Source: CAYSYY01 sp964576115 [NCBI: uncultured Gemmatimonadota bacterium]
GTDB taxonomy: Bacteria; Blakebacterota; Blakebacteria; Blakebacterales
DNA length: 62,857 nt
Assembly: GCA_964576115.1 (NCBI GenBank)
Contig: CAZNUA010000018.1
Span: 1-62,857, forward strand
Direction: 5' to 3'
The position numbers and the translations under genes are program-made. The notes beneath the pieces are model-generated. The model saw only the letters and a program-made list of their open reading frames with translations, searched no databases and was not told the DNA's origin. Within the stretch, counting starts at the first letter, position 1, and each line of letters opens with the position of its first letter. Shown here piece after piece: positions 8,407-16,861 of this stretch.

Positions 8407-11109
8407 CTATTCCACCCGCAGGATCTCGACCGGGTCAGTCCGCACCGCCCGCCAGGCAGGATAGAGAGTGACCAGGATGGCGGTGAGGCAGATGATGAGA
8501 CCGGCCCCGATTACGACCAGCGGATCGAGCGTACCGACTCCCCAGACGGCCACCTGCAGAGCCAGGGTCAGGACGATCGCTCCGGCGGTCCCGATCCCGA
8601 TTCCGATTCCGACCTGACGGAGGCCGTAGGAAAAAACCTGTCTGATGACCCGTCCGCCGTCGGCTCCCAGGGCGTAGCGCACGCCGAATTCGCGGCGCTG
8701 CCGGCCGACCATGTAGAGCATAGTGGAGTACATACCTGCCAGGGCGAGGATGAGGGCCATGGCTCCAAAACCGGCGAAGAGCCAGGTGAAAGAGCGGGGA
8801 GTGGCCAGTGATTCATCCACCCTGTCCTGCATCGGAATGATGTCGTCGACCGGCAGGCCGGGATCCAGACTCCAGACCGCACTCCTGACGGCCGGGGCGA
8901 AGATTTCGGTCTCGGCGCTCGTTCGCACGACCAGTTGCAGGGAGTCCATGAATCCGGTCAGGGGCGAGTGCGGGATATAGAGACCGTAGGGCATCCCCTG
9001 GCGCAGACCCCAGTGCGGTATACCTTCCACCACCCCGACGATCGTGAAGATGTGGGTGTCCGCGACCCGCAGTGTCCGGCCCAACACATCTGTTTCTCCG
9101 AAGAGCTGCATCGCCGTGCGGTAATTGATGATGGCGACGGTCGGTTGGGATCTGATGTCGGCTGAGGTGAATTCGCGTCCTGTCAGAAGGGGGTGTTCGA
9201 GAGTGGTGAAGTAGCCCGGTGAGATCGGGTGCATGATGGCGGTGAGCGGTTCGGCGTCGGCCGGGGCCTCGGTGCTGGTGAAGGGCACGTGCCAGCCCGA
9301 TTGCCCCGGACCGGTGTGCTCGAAGGGTGCGATGGGAATGGCGGCGACGGCTTCGGTGCCGGGCAGGCGCCGGACCCGGTCCAGGATATCCGTCATGAAA
9401 AGGATCCGTTCCTCGCCGCTGTAGGCTGGGCCGAGCCGCAGGGGTATGGTCATGAGTCGCTCGGTCGCCAGGGGCAGATCGAAGCTGACAAGGACGGCCA
9501 GACTGCGCAGCATCGTCCCCGCGCCGACCAGGAGGGCCAGGGTCAGAGCGATCTCGGCTATCACCAGACGGCGCCCGATGCTGCCGCTCCGCCGGCTCCA
9601 GGTGACTCCGGTGCCGCTTTCCTTCAGGATCTCGTGCGGTTTGCGGTGGGCCGCGATCAGGGCCGGCAGCAGGCCGCAGAGGATCCCTGTCAGGGTCGCA
9701 ATGGCGAGGGCACCGGCAAGGATGCGCAGATCGAGATGGACCGAGGCGAGTCCGGGAATGCTGTCCCCCTCGAGACCGATGAAGAGACGCAGACCGAAAT
9801 GGGCCAGCCCGAAACCGAGCATCCCCCCGGCCAGGGCCAGGGCGGTACTTTCGGTCATGATCCAGAGGATGATCCGCCGGCGGCTGGCGCCGAGCGCTCC
9901 CCGCAGAGCCACCTCGTGGGCCCGATCGGTGCCGCGGGCCAGGAAGAGATTGGCCACGTTGGCACAAGCAATGAGCAGGAGGAAACCGACCGAGATGAGC
10001 AAGAGCAGGATCCGCGGTGCGATTCCACGCACTTCAGCCTCATGTAGCGACATCAGGTATAGATGCAGGGGGGTGCCGTCCCGCTGAAGATAGCGATCGG
10101 GCAGGACGTCGGCCATCGAGTGAACCAGTCGGGTCATTTCCTGCCGGGCGCCGTTGATGCCCGTTCCCTCGGCCAGGCGGCCCGTCACGGAAAGGACCGC
10201 GAATCCGTAGGACTGCGTGCCGGGGGCTCCGACCGTCATCGGTGCCCAGACATCGGTCCGCTGGTTGATCAGCACCCGGGGCGGCCGGAAATCGGGTGCG
10301 AGGATGCCGATGACCGTTACCGACGCTCCCCCCACCTGCACCTGCTGTCCGATGACTCCGGGATCGCTTCCCCAGCGGTTCTGCCAGTATCGATGGCTGA
10401 GGAGAACGACCTCCGGAGAATCGTAGTCTTCGCCCGCCTCGTACTCTTCGGGAGTGGGGAGGCGCCCCAGGCTGGTCGTGCCGCCCATCAGTTCGAAGAA
10501 ATGAGGGGTGATGCGGGCCGCGTTCACCCATTCGGGCCGGTCGCCGACAATCAAGGCCAGTCGCTGATTCCAGGTCGCGGCCAGAGCGTCGAGCGTCGAG
10601 AGGTGCTCCCGCCAGTCGGCGTAGTACCCGGGGGAGACGACGTTGGCGGTGATATAGACCAGACGGTGGGAATCCGGGCAGGGCAGGGGCCTGAGCAGCA
10701 GGGTGTCGAAAACACTGAAAATGACCGTCACCGAGCCGATACCGAGGCTCAGGATTGCGATCACCATCAGGGCGAAGAAGGGCCGCCGGCGGTGGGTTCG
10801 CAGGCTCAATCGCAGATCCTGCCGGATAGCCTGGACGATCTGCCCCAGACGGAGCCAGCGGTCGCGATGGGTCTCGATTACCCGGCACTCGTCTCTGACC
10901 GCATCCGGATCGCCGAACCGGCGGCGGGCCTCGGCCCGGGCAGCTTCGGGCGACCAGCCTTCGTTTACCATATCCTCGACCGTCTGTTCCAGGTGGGCGG
11001 CGAGTTCCTGGTCGATGTCGATTCCGGCTTCCCGTTCGTGCACGACGGGGCGCTGGCCGGTGATGTGTGCGATCCGGCGGTGGTTGTTCTTCCCGGTCAC
11101 GTTCACCAT
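8407..11109 (-). CDS. ADOP-family FtsX/MacB-like permease (B)
   Basis: A 900-residue duplicated FtsX-type permease. The N-terminal prefix (DIDQELAAHLEQTVEDMV...RRFGDPDAVRDEC) leads to the first helix (ALMVIAILSLGIGSVTVIF) and the RPLPCPDSHRLVYI stretch common to the family. A central block of helices includes LLLLISVGFLLLIACANVANLFLARG. The C-terminus ends WRAVRTDPVEILRVE. The start is 7 bases after the stop of a PadR gene, so the two form a regulator-permease operon. In related MacB systems such permeases transmit mechanical force from an ATPase across the envelope, but no ATPase partner is encoded nearby. Confidence 0.86.
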   Translation of the reverse strand: MVNVTGKNNHRRIAHITGQRPVVHEREAGIDIDQELAAHLEQTVEDMVNEGWSPEAARAEARRRFGDPDAVRDECRVIETHRDRWLRLGQIVQAIRQDLRLSLRTHRRRPFFALMVIAILSLGIGSVTVIFSVFDTLLLRPLPCPDSHRLVYITANVVSPGYYADWREHLSTLDALAATWNQRLALIVGDRPEWVNAARITPHFFELMGGTTSLGRLPTPEEYEAGEDYDSPEVVLLSHRYWQNRWGSDPGVIGQQVQVGGASVTVIGILAPDFRPPRVLINQRTDVWAPMTVGAPGTQSYGFAVLSVTGRLAEGTGINGARQEMTRLVHSMADVLPDRYLQRDGTPLHLYLMSLHEAEVRGIAPRILLLLISVGFLLLIACANVANLFLARGTDRAHEVALRGALGASRRRIILWIMTESTALALAGGMLGFGLAHFGLRLFIGLEGDSIPGLASVHLDLRILAGALAIATLTGILCGLLPALIAAHRKPHEILKESGTGVTWSRRSGSIGRRLVIAEIALTLALLVGAGTMLRSLAVLVSFDLPLATERLMTIPLRLGPAYSGEERILFMTDILDRVRRLPGTEAVAAIPIAPFEHTGPGQSGWHVPFTSTEAPADAEPLTAIMHPISPGYFTTLEHPLLTGREFTSADIRSQPTVAIINYRTAMQLFGETDVLGRTLRVADTHIFTIVGVVEGIPHWGLRQGMPYGLYIPHSPLTGFMDSLQLVVRTSAETEIFAPAVRSAVWSLDPGLPVDDIIPMQDRVDESLATPRSFTWLFAGFGAMALILALAGMYSTMLYMVGRQRREFGVRYALGADGGRVIRQVFSYGLRQVGIGIGIGTAGAIVLTLALQVAVWGVGTLDPLVVIGAGLIICLTAILVTLYPAWRAVRTDPVEILRVE

Positions 11110-11116
11110 CCCTTTC

Positions 11117-11455
11117 TCATACCTCGGCCGCCTTCATGACAGCGGCCATGGCTTCCACATAGCGGGACCAGGTGTCCTCCTGTGAGGTGAGCTGACGCTG
11201 ACCCTCGGCGGTGAGGGTGTAGAACTTCACCTCGCGGTTGGTCTCCGATATGCCCCATTCCGATTCGAGCCAGCCCCGGGCCTGCAGGCGGCGCAGGGCG
11301 GGGTACAGAGCTCCTTCTTCGATCTGGATCACCGCTTCCGAAGACTGCGTGATCCATTTGGCGATCTCATAACCGTGCATCGGACGCCGGCTGAGGGTCT
11401 TGAGGATCAGAATGTCAAGGGTGCCCCGGAAGAGATCAAGCGATTCGCGGCTCAT
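11117..11455 (-). CDS. PadR-family transcriptional regulator (B)
   Basis: A 112-residue PadR winged-helix protein. The family signature is clear: FRGTLDILILKTLSRRPMHGYEIAKWI (about 9-35), EEGALYPALRRLQARGWLESEW (wing and recognition helix), then a C-terminal dimerisation helix. Such proteins usually repress their own operon and release DNA on ligand binding. It is the first gene of the permease B operon. The ATG at 11455 is chosen because upstream in-frame ATGs lie inside the promoter and operator. The operator at 11533-11562 is placed for autorepression. Confidence 0.93.
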   Translation of the reverse strand: MSRESLDLFRGTLDILILKTLSRRPMHGYEIAKWITQSSEAVIQIEEGALYPALRRLQARGWLESEWGISETNREVKFYTLTAEGQRQLTSQEDTWSRYVEAMAAVMKAAEV

Positions 11456-11532
11456 GCCGTCCTCCCCGTTCGGCCCGGTCCCGCTCCCCGCTGTCTCATA
11501 CCGGCCGGGAGCGCTCACAGGCCTAAGGTTCA

Positions 11533-11575
11533 TACACCTAAGAACATTATGCATAAGGTGTACGAATATCGTCAA
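11533..11575 (-). promoter_or_regulatory. padR-B promoter and dyad operator
   Basis: On the minus strand: -35 TTGACG (11570-11575), 18-base spacer, -10 CATAAT (11546-11551). A dyad with outer arms TACACCT and AGGTGTA (11533-11562) covers the -10 and most of the spacer. This is the expected position for autorepression by the downstream PadR. Confidence 0.7.
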
Positions 11576-11710
11576 AGGAAAGTTTCATCTGCGGAGACTC
11601 CCGACCGGGGAGAGATACCCGAGGCTCCGGCCGTGGCGGCCCGGATCTATTACGCAGGTACCTGCCTGCGGCCGGTTTCCGAGCCGGCATTCGGGAGCGC
11701 GACAATTTCC

Positions 11711-11746
11711 TTGACAAATATTTAGAGCACTCTAAATATTAGAGTG
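11711..11746 (+). promoter_or_regulatory. Promoter with overlapping TTAGAG dyads
   Basis: -35 TTGACA (11711-11716), 17-base spacer, -10 AAATAT (11734-11739). Two overlapping perfect dyads sit in the spacer and across the -10: TTTAGAG-CA-CTCTAAA (11721-11736) and CACTCTAA-ATA-TTAGAGTG (11728-11746). They share one half-site. The likely ligand is the winged-helix regulator encoded as the second gene of the operon (12345-12680). Confidence 0.75.
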
Positions 11747-11791
11747 TAATTAGTGCACCAGTGCCCCCGGCCAGGGGGAAGGAGGTACAAG

Positions 11792-12352
11792 GTGACGGCA
11801 TCAGAAAAACTGGAGGGCGACCTGCAGTATGTGAAAGAGGTCGTCGAGAGAGCCGGTGACCGGCGCTACCCGCCCGAGATTTTCTATCTCTGGGCGGTCA
11901 TCGTCCTAGTGGGCGATATCCTGCTCGACATCGATGGTCAGGTGGGGGGGGCCTTCTGGATGATTGCGGCCCCGGCGGGTTTCCTCTTGAGCGGCTGGCT
12001 CGGCTACCGCTGGGGTCGGAACCTGGGGCAGCAGTCCCATGCCGAGAGCCGGTCGCACGTGCTGCACTGGCTGGGTCTGCTGGTCGCGATTTTCGCCGGC
12101 TCCCTGCTGGTGGTGCAGGGTGTACTCAGGCCGGAGGGGATGGGAGCCTTCATCCTGCTCTTACTGGCGTTAGGATATTTCACGGCCGGACTCTACCAGG
12201 CCCGGCCTCTGCTCTGGGTTGGACTGTTGCTCGCCGCGGCTTATGTGGCTGTCCTCTTCATCGAGGGCCCGGTCTGGTCGATCGTAGGGGTGGTTACCGC
12301 CATCGCCCTGGCCCTGACCGGTTGGGTGGAAGGACGCCGCAACCGTGTCTGA
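11792..12352 (+). CDS. Six-helix membrane protein of a regulator cassette
   Basis: A 186-residue protein: a hydrophilic N-terminus (about 35 residues, helical, charged) then six predicted membrane helices, for example FWMIAAPAGFLLSGWLG, WLGLLVAIFAGSLLVVQG and LLWVGLLLAAAYVAVLF. I do not recognise a named family. The GTG at 11792 has an AAGGAGG site six bases upstream and is preferred over an earlier GTG at 11753, which lies within a dozen bases of the promoter. It overlaps the following winged-helix gene by 8 bases. The organisation resembles the pair at 31034-32046 (membrane protein first, winged helix second), suggesting the membrane protein signals to, or is controlled by, the regulator. 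Confidence 0.8.
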   Translation: MTASEKLEGDLQYVKEVVERAGDRRYPPEIFYLWAVIVLVGDILLDIDGQVGGAFWMIAAPAGFLLSGWLGYRWGRNLGQQSHAESRSHVLHWLGLLVAIFAGSLLVVQGVLRPEGMGAFILLLLALGYFTAGLYQARPLLWVGLLLAAAYVAVLFIEGPVWSIVGVVTAIALALTGWVEGRRNRV

Positions 12353-12680
12353 GGCCCGACCGGAGCCAGACGCCGTCAGGGAGGAACTGGCCGGTCTTGA
12401 CCGCCTGCTCGAGCACCGGGTCCGCCTAGCGATCATAGTCCTGCTGCGCCGTTACGATACCCTCTCCTTCTCGCGGCTGAAGGAGCTCACCGGTGAGACC
12501 GACGGCAACCTGGGGGCGAACCTGCGCAAGCTCGAAGAGGCTGGCTACCTCTCGGCCCGCAAGGAATTCGTCAAACGCAAGCCGGTCACCTGGTACGCTT
12601 TGCGGGCCGGGGGCCGCCGGGCGCTCTCGACTCACGTGCGGGCGCTCGATGCCCTGCTCAACGGAGCCGGGGGAGAATGA
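12345..12680 (+). CDS. Winged-helix transcriptional regulator (HTH_34 type)
   Basis: A 111-residue DNA-binding protein. Core pattern: RVRLAIIVLLRRYDTLSFSRL, then the recognition region TGETDGNLGANLRKLEEAGY (about 47-66) and a wing with KRKPVTWYALRAGGRRAL. This matches the HTH_34 winged-helix group related to MarR/ArsR proteins, with no metal-binding cysteines. GTG start inside the end of the membrane-protein gene (8-base overlap), so translation is coupled. It probably binds the TTAGAG dyads in its own promoter at 11721-11746. Confidence 0.85.
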   Translation: MSEARPEPDAVREELAGLDRLLEHRVRLAIIVLLRRYDTLSFSRLKELTGETDGNLGANLRKLEEAGYLSARKEFVKRKPVTWYALRAGGRRALSTHVRALDALLNGAGGE

Positions 12681-12737
12681 ATCCCTGGGATTCTACTCGG
12701 TTCCGTGTATCCTGAGTGCGGGACAGGAGGGGAGCCG

Positions 12738-13565
12738 ATGCCAGGAACAATTCTGATCATGATGTTCTTCCTGTTCGGCACGGTGGAATCGACCGGGGTT
12801 CCTGACACCGGTACAGGTCCCGGAGCCGTATCGTCCGCTACGGTTCTGACGACCGCCTGTGAGCAGGATCCGGCTGCTCTCATCGTGCAGGGACGTGGTT
12901 TGCTTGCCGAGGGCGTGAACCGGCGTGAGCGCGATCGCATCGAACAGGCCAGGGAAGTCTTCGAACAGTTGATGGCCGCTGGCGACAATGCACAACTCGG
13001 CCATTACTACCTTGGCCTGGCCGGCTACCGGTTAGCCAATCTGGGCCCGGAGGAGGATCGACGTACCATCCGACGGCACATCAATGCCGCCATCGACCAC
13101 CTTGAAACTGCGGTCGAACTCGATCCCGATTCAGCCGAGTCCCTGGCTCTGCTGGGCGGTGCCTACGGGATCAAGATCGCCGTCTATCCCCTGACCGCCA
13201 TGACCCTGGGGCCGAAGAACCAGCGGGTGCGCGAGCGAGCCCGCGAGCTGGCCCCCGACAATCCCCGGGTGGTCCTGCTCGACGCTATCAGCTACTTCAA
13301 TACTCCCGGCGCCTTCGGAGGAGATAAAGAGAAGGCTCTCGAACTGGCCCTGCACTCAGCCGACCTCTTCACTGCCGAAGAGGTGGACGATCCGCGGCTC
13401 CCCCGCTGGGGCAGGGAGGAAGTCTGGGCTTGGATCGGAATCATCCAGACCGATGCCGGCCGGGACGAAGAGGCCCGCGCGGCTTATGAGAGGGCTCTCG
13501 AGATCAATCCCGATTACAGCTGGGTCAGAGATGTCCTGCTCCCCGACCTGCCGCCCGGCACCTGA
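12738..13565 (+). CDS. Secreted tetratricopeptide-repeat protein
   Basis: A 275-residue protein with a short hydrophobic N-terminus (MPGTILIMMFFLFGTVES) consistent with a signal peptide. Helical repeats follow with TPR spacing: AALIVQGRGLLAEG, LGHYYLGLAGYRLANLG, HLETAVELDPDSAESLALLGGAYG, and the C-terminal AGRDEEARAAYERALEINPDY. TPRs mediate protein-protein contacts; no catalytic domain is visible. The start is set by AGGAGGGG seven bases upstream. It lies 57 bases after the winged-helix gene and could be read through from that operon, but a role in it is not evident. Confidence 0.8.
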   Translation: MPGTILIMMFFLFGTVESTGVPDTGTGPGAVSSATVLTTACEQDPAALIVQGRGLLAEGVNRRERDRIEQAREVFEQLMAAGDNAQLGHYYLGLAGYRLANLGPEEDRRTIRRHINAAIDHLETAVELDPDSAESLALLGGAYGIKIAVYPLTAMTLGPKNQRVRERARELAPDNPRVVLLDAISYFNTPGAFGGDKEKALELALHSADLFTAEEVDDPRLPRWGREEVWAWIGIIQTDAGRDEEARAAYERALEINPDYSWVRDVLLPDLPPGT

Positions 13566-13652
13566 TCCGGATCAGATCCCGGCCCCGTACCTGGTGCATC
13601 GTATCGAAGCCGGGTGATCGTTCCCGGAACATTCACCGGCCAGGATGCGTAT

Positions 13653-13710
13653 CTCCTTTTGGATTTAAAAAGGAGTTGTGGTATCTTTTCCTTTGGTATT
13701 TCAAAAGGAG
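13653..13710 (+). promoter_or_regulatory. Tandem operators and promoter of padR-C
   Basis: Two near-identical 22-base dyads in tandem: CTCCTTTT-N7-AAAAGGAG (13653-13675) and TCCTTT-N9-AAAGGA (13689-13709), with starts about 35 bases apart. A possible promoter lies between them, -35 TTGGAT (13659-13664), 17-base spacer, -10 TATCTT (13682-13687). A PadR dimer on each dyad would flank the polymerase site. The promoter boxes are weak matches; the repeats themselves are clear. Confidence 0.65.
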
Positions 13711-13760
13711 ATAGATGAGGCAGAGGGGATAAAGAGCCGAGGAAGATAGAGGAGAGGCCG

Positions 13761-14111
13761 ATGGCCGAATCGAAGGCGGACGTGCTGCGGGGAACCCTCG
13801 ATATGCTGGTTCTCAAGACCCTGGCTCTGGAGCCGATGCACGGCTGGGGACTGGCCGAGCGGATCGAACAGATCTCCCGCGGAGTCTTCAGCATCAATCA
13901 GGGCACGCTCTATCCGGCCCTGCAGCGTCTCAAGCGCAAGGGCTTGGTTCGTTCTCAGTGGCGGATGACTGAAAACAATCGGCGGGCCCGGTATTACTAC
14001 CTGACACGGGGGGCGGAGAAGCAGCTGGAGCGCGAGATGCACGAGTGGGAGCGCACGTCGGCGGCAGTGAACCGGATCCTCGCCTTCACCTTTCCGGAGG
14101 CGCGGTCATGA
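13761..14111 (+). CDS. PadR-family transcriptional regulator (C)
   Basis: A 116-residue PadR protein with the signature LRGTLDMLVLKTLALEPMHGWGLAERI and INQGTLYPALQRLKRKGLVRSQW, followed by a C-terminal dimerisation helix ending AFTFPEARS. The TGA (14109-14111) overlaps the permease C ATG as ATGA, so repressor and permease are translationally coupled. A long purine-rich leader with a GGAGAG site precedes the ATG. Expected to bind the tandem dyads at 13653-13710. Confidence 0.93.
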   Translation: MAESKADVLRGTLDMLVLKTLALEPMHGWGLAERIEQISRGVFSINQGTLYPALQRLKRKGLVRSQWRMTENNRRARYYYLTRGAEKQLEREMHEWERTSAAVNRILAFTFPEARS

Positions 14112-16810
14112 CCTGGTTCTGGGGGCTTGTGGAACGGCTGCGCAACCTCTTCCGGCGCCGGCAGGCAGAGGAGGAGTTGGAGGAGGAGATCCGGTTCCAT
14201 CTCGAACGGGCGGTGGAGAAGAACATCAGGCGAGGTATGTCAGGCGTCGAGGCACGGCGGGCGGCTCTCATCGCCTTCGGCGGCGAGGAGCGGATCAAGG
14301 AGCAGACCCGCCGGGAGCGGGGAGTGCATGTCCTGCTGGATCTGCGGCAGGACATCCGTCAGGCCCTCCGCGACCTGAAACGGCGTCCCGGTTTCTCGGC
14401 CGTCGTGATCCTCACCCTCGTCCTCTGCGTGGGCGCCAACACCGCCATCTTTCCCCTGATCAATACGGTCGTCCTGCGGGCGTTGCCCTATCCCGACGCC
14501 CGGCGGCTCGTCTATGTCTACAACTCCGCCCCCGGAGCCGACGAGGAACGCCTCGGAAACAACTACATCGATTTCCACCAGCGGCGGGAAGGGGTGGAGG
14601 CCTTCGATGAGGTGGCTCTCTTCACCTACGGGGGAGGGGTGGTGGGAATGGGCCGGAGCCAGCGACATGTCTTTACGACCTCCGTCACACCCTCGTATTT
14701 CTCATTGCTGGGCGTGCGACCGGCCGCCGGCCGGTTCTTCCTCGAAACGGAGGATCAGGGGGAGCCGGGAGCCGGCGACCGCGAGGTCATCCTGAGCCAT
14801 GGATTCTGGCAGCAGTACTTCGGCGGAGGGGATGATGTGATCGGTCAGACGCTGATCATGGGCGAGACCAGCATGGTCGTTGTAGGTGTCCTGCCGGCCC
14901 ATTTCCGTTTGCCGACGTGGGAGACCGATGTCTTTCTGCGACTCTCCTGGCCCGGGCGGGCGTGGGCTGAAGACCAGCAGTATAACGATAATACCGCGTT
15001 GGAAATGATTGCCCGCCTCAAACCCGGGGCGACCATCGAACAGGCCACTGAACAGATCGCTGCCATCAATGAAGCGAATCTCGAAAAGCTCCCGGCCGCC
15101 ATACGGGAAATCATCAGCAATGCTTCTTATCACACCGTCGTGCGCGGCTGGCATGATGACCTGATCCGGAACCTGCGCCGGCCCCTGCTTCTGCTCTGGG
15201 GAGGCGTCCTGCTGGTGCTGCTGATCGGCTGCGTGAATATCACCAATCTGCTGCTGGTCCGCACCTCCTCGGCGCTGCCGGATCTGGCTACACGGCACGC
15301 TCTGGGTGCCGGGCTCTTCCGGCTCGTGCGGCAGCAGGTGACCGGGAGCCTGGTCCTGTGCACCCTGGGAGGAGCGATCGGGATCGCGGTGGGAGCTTTC
15401 AGCCTGAAGCTGCTGAGTGCGTTCGCCGTCTGGGAAATTCCGCTGATATCGGAGGTCCGGCTCGACAGGATGGCGCTGCTGTTCTCAGGCGGGCTCGTGC
15501 TGGCCGTTGGGCTGCTAAGCGGTCTGGCTCCGGCCCTGCGCTACCTGCGTGAGGGGTACATGGGATGGTACCTGCGGGGCGGAAGGCGAAGTGCGCGCGG
15601 TCGCGGAAGTCTCGGCCTGCAGAACACGCTGGTCAGCGCCCAGATCGCCGTGACCTTCATTCTGCTGATGGGAGCGGGCCTGCTTTATGCGAGCCTGCGG
15701 AACGTCCTGGCGATAGAGCCGGGCTTCGAGGCCGAAGGCGTGCTGGCCAACGCCGTCAGTCTGCCTGTCGAACGCTACCCCGCCGCCGCCGCCCGAATTG
15801 CGGCCCAGGAATCGATCCTCGACGAGATCGAAGCCCTGCCCGGCGTCCAATCAGCGGCTATCACGAGCCAGCTCCCTTTCTCCGGGATCGTGAATTCCAT
15901 CGCCATCACGGTCGAGGGATATGAGCCCGGCCCCGGCGAATCGGTCACGACCCCGTACAGCACGTGGGTGAGCCCGGGGTACTTCTCCTGTCTGGGGATC
16001 CCCCTGCTGCGGGGGCGTGATTTCACCGCCAGCGATCGTGCTGATACCCTACCGGTGGTCATCATCGACCAGAATCTGGCCCGCCGTTACTGGCCCGATA
16101 CCGATCCGATCGGCAAGCGGATGCATCCGGGTATCGACGACGAATCAGAACCCGGATATGTACCGGACTGGCACACCATCATCGGCGTCGTGGGATCGGT
16201 CAAACACAACGACCTGCTCGAACCAGATCCCGGCGGGGCTTTCTACCGTCCCCTGGCCCAGTCGTGGCTGACCTACTTTCGAACCGTGGTCCGCACCGAC
16301 GGCGAGCCGCGTTCTTTCGCGCCGGCGGTTCGGACAGCGGTGCAGCGGGTCGATCCGGCGGTTCTACCGTACTGGACTGCCGACCTGGCCGCCGACCTGA
16401 CTGCCTCGTTGATTCCTCGCCGCACGCCGATGCAGCTCTTGATGACCTTCGCCTCTGTGGCCCTGTTGCTGGCCGCGCTGGGTGTTTATGGCGTGCTGGC
16501 GTATGCGGTCGGACGGCGGGCCCGCGAGATCGGAATCAGGGTGGCTCTGGGCGGGACAAACCGGCAGATCGTACGCCTGATCGGAGGACAGTGGTTGCGG
16601 ATGATCGTTGCCGGGCTGGCGATCGGCATTGCAGGCGCCTTCGCCCTGATCCGGTTCATCGCCAGCCAGCTCTACGGTGTCGCCCCGGCCGATCCGGCGG
16701 TTTTCCTCGCTGTCATGTTGATCCTGGGGGCAGTGGCGGCTTCAGCCTGCCTGCTCCCGATCCGGCGGGCTCTCAGGCTCGATCCGGTGGCCGTGCTCCG
16801 GGTGGAATAA
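14108..16810 (+). CDS. ADOP-family FtsX/MacB-like permease (C)
   Basis: A 900-residue duplicated FtsX permease. Residues 1-75 form the charged prefix domain (EEELEEEIRFHLERAVEKNI). The first helix contains VILTLVLCVGANTAIFPLI, followed by the family string RALPYPDARRLVYVYNSAP and a periplasmic domain. The middle helix cluster contains LLLLWGGVLLVLLIGCVNITNLLLVR. The second FtsX unit has SVALLLAALGVYGVLAYAVGRRAREIGIR, and the end is LRLDPVAVLRVE. The ATG at 14108 overlaps the padR stop and replaces an in-frame upstream ATG inside padR. Downstream neighbour permease D is convergent, 51 bases away. Confidence 0.87.
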   Translation: MTWFWGLVERLRNLFRRRQAEEELEEEIRFHLERAVEKNIRRGMSGVEARRAALIAFGGEERIKEQTRRERGVHVLLDLRQDIRQALRDLKRRPGFSAVVILTLVLCVGANTAIFPLINTVVLRALPYPDARRLVYVYNSAPGADEERLGNNYIDFHQRREGVEAFDEVALFTYGGGVVGMGRSQRHVFTTSVTPSYFSLLGVRPAAGRFFLETEDQGEPGAGDREVILSHGFWQQYFGGGDDVIGQTLIMGETSMVVVGVLPAHFRLPTWETDVFLRLSWPGRAWAEDQQYNDNTALEMIARLKPGATIEQATEQIAAINEANLEKLPAAIREIISNASYHTVVRGWHDDLIRNLRRPLLLLWGGVLLVLLIGCVNITNLLLVRTSSALPDLATRHALGAGLFRLVRQQVTGSLVLCTLGGAIGIAVGAFSLKLLSAFAVWEIPLISEVRLDRMALLFSGGLVLAVGLLSGLAPALRYLREGYMGWYLRGGRRSARGRGSLGLQNTLVSAQIAVTFILLMGAGLLYASLRNVLAIEPGFEAEGVLANAVSLPVERYPAAAARIAAQESILDEIEALPGVQSAAITSQLPFSGIVNSIAITVEGYEPGPGESVTTPYSTWVSPGYFSCLGIPLLRGRDFTASDRADTLPVVIIDQNLARRYWPDTDPIGKRMHPGIDDESEPGYVPDWHTIIGVVGSVKHNDLLEPDPGGAFYRPLAQSWLTYFRTVVRTDGEPRSFAPAVRTAVQRVDPAVLPYWTADLAADLTASLIPRRTPMQLLMTFASVALLLAALGVYGVLAYAVGRRAREIGIRVALGGTNRQIVRLIGGQWLRMIVAGLAIGIAGAFALIRFIASQLYGVAPADPAVFLAVMLILGAVAASACLLPIRRALRLDPVAVLRVE

Positions 16811-16861
16811 GGCTCGGTACAGATCCGTGTCGGGTGATATGACGCCATTGTTTTTCCAACC

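Larger units (their letters stand above)
11456..11791. other. Divergent regulatory region, no gene
   Basis: 336 bases between padR-B (leftward) and the first membrane-protein cassette (rightward). It holds the padR-B promoter and operator (11533-11575), a 12-base perfect palindrome GCAGGTACCTGC (11654-11665) of unknown role, and the cassette promoter with its operators (11711-11746). No open frame with a credible ribosome site is visible. Confidence 0.75.
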
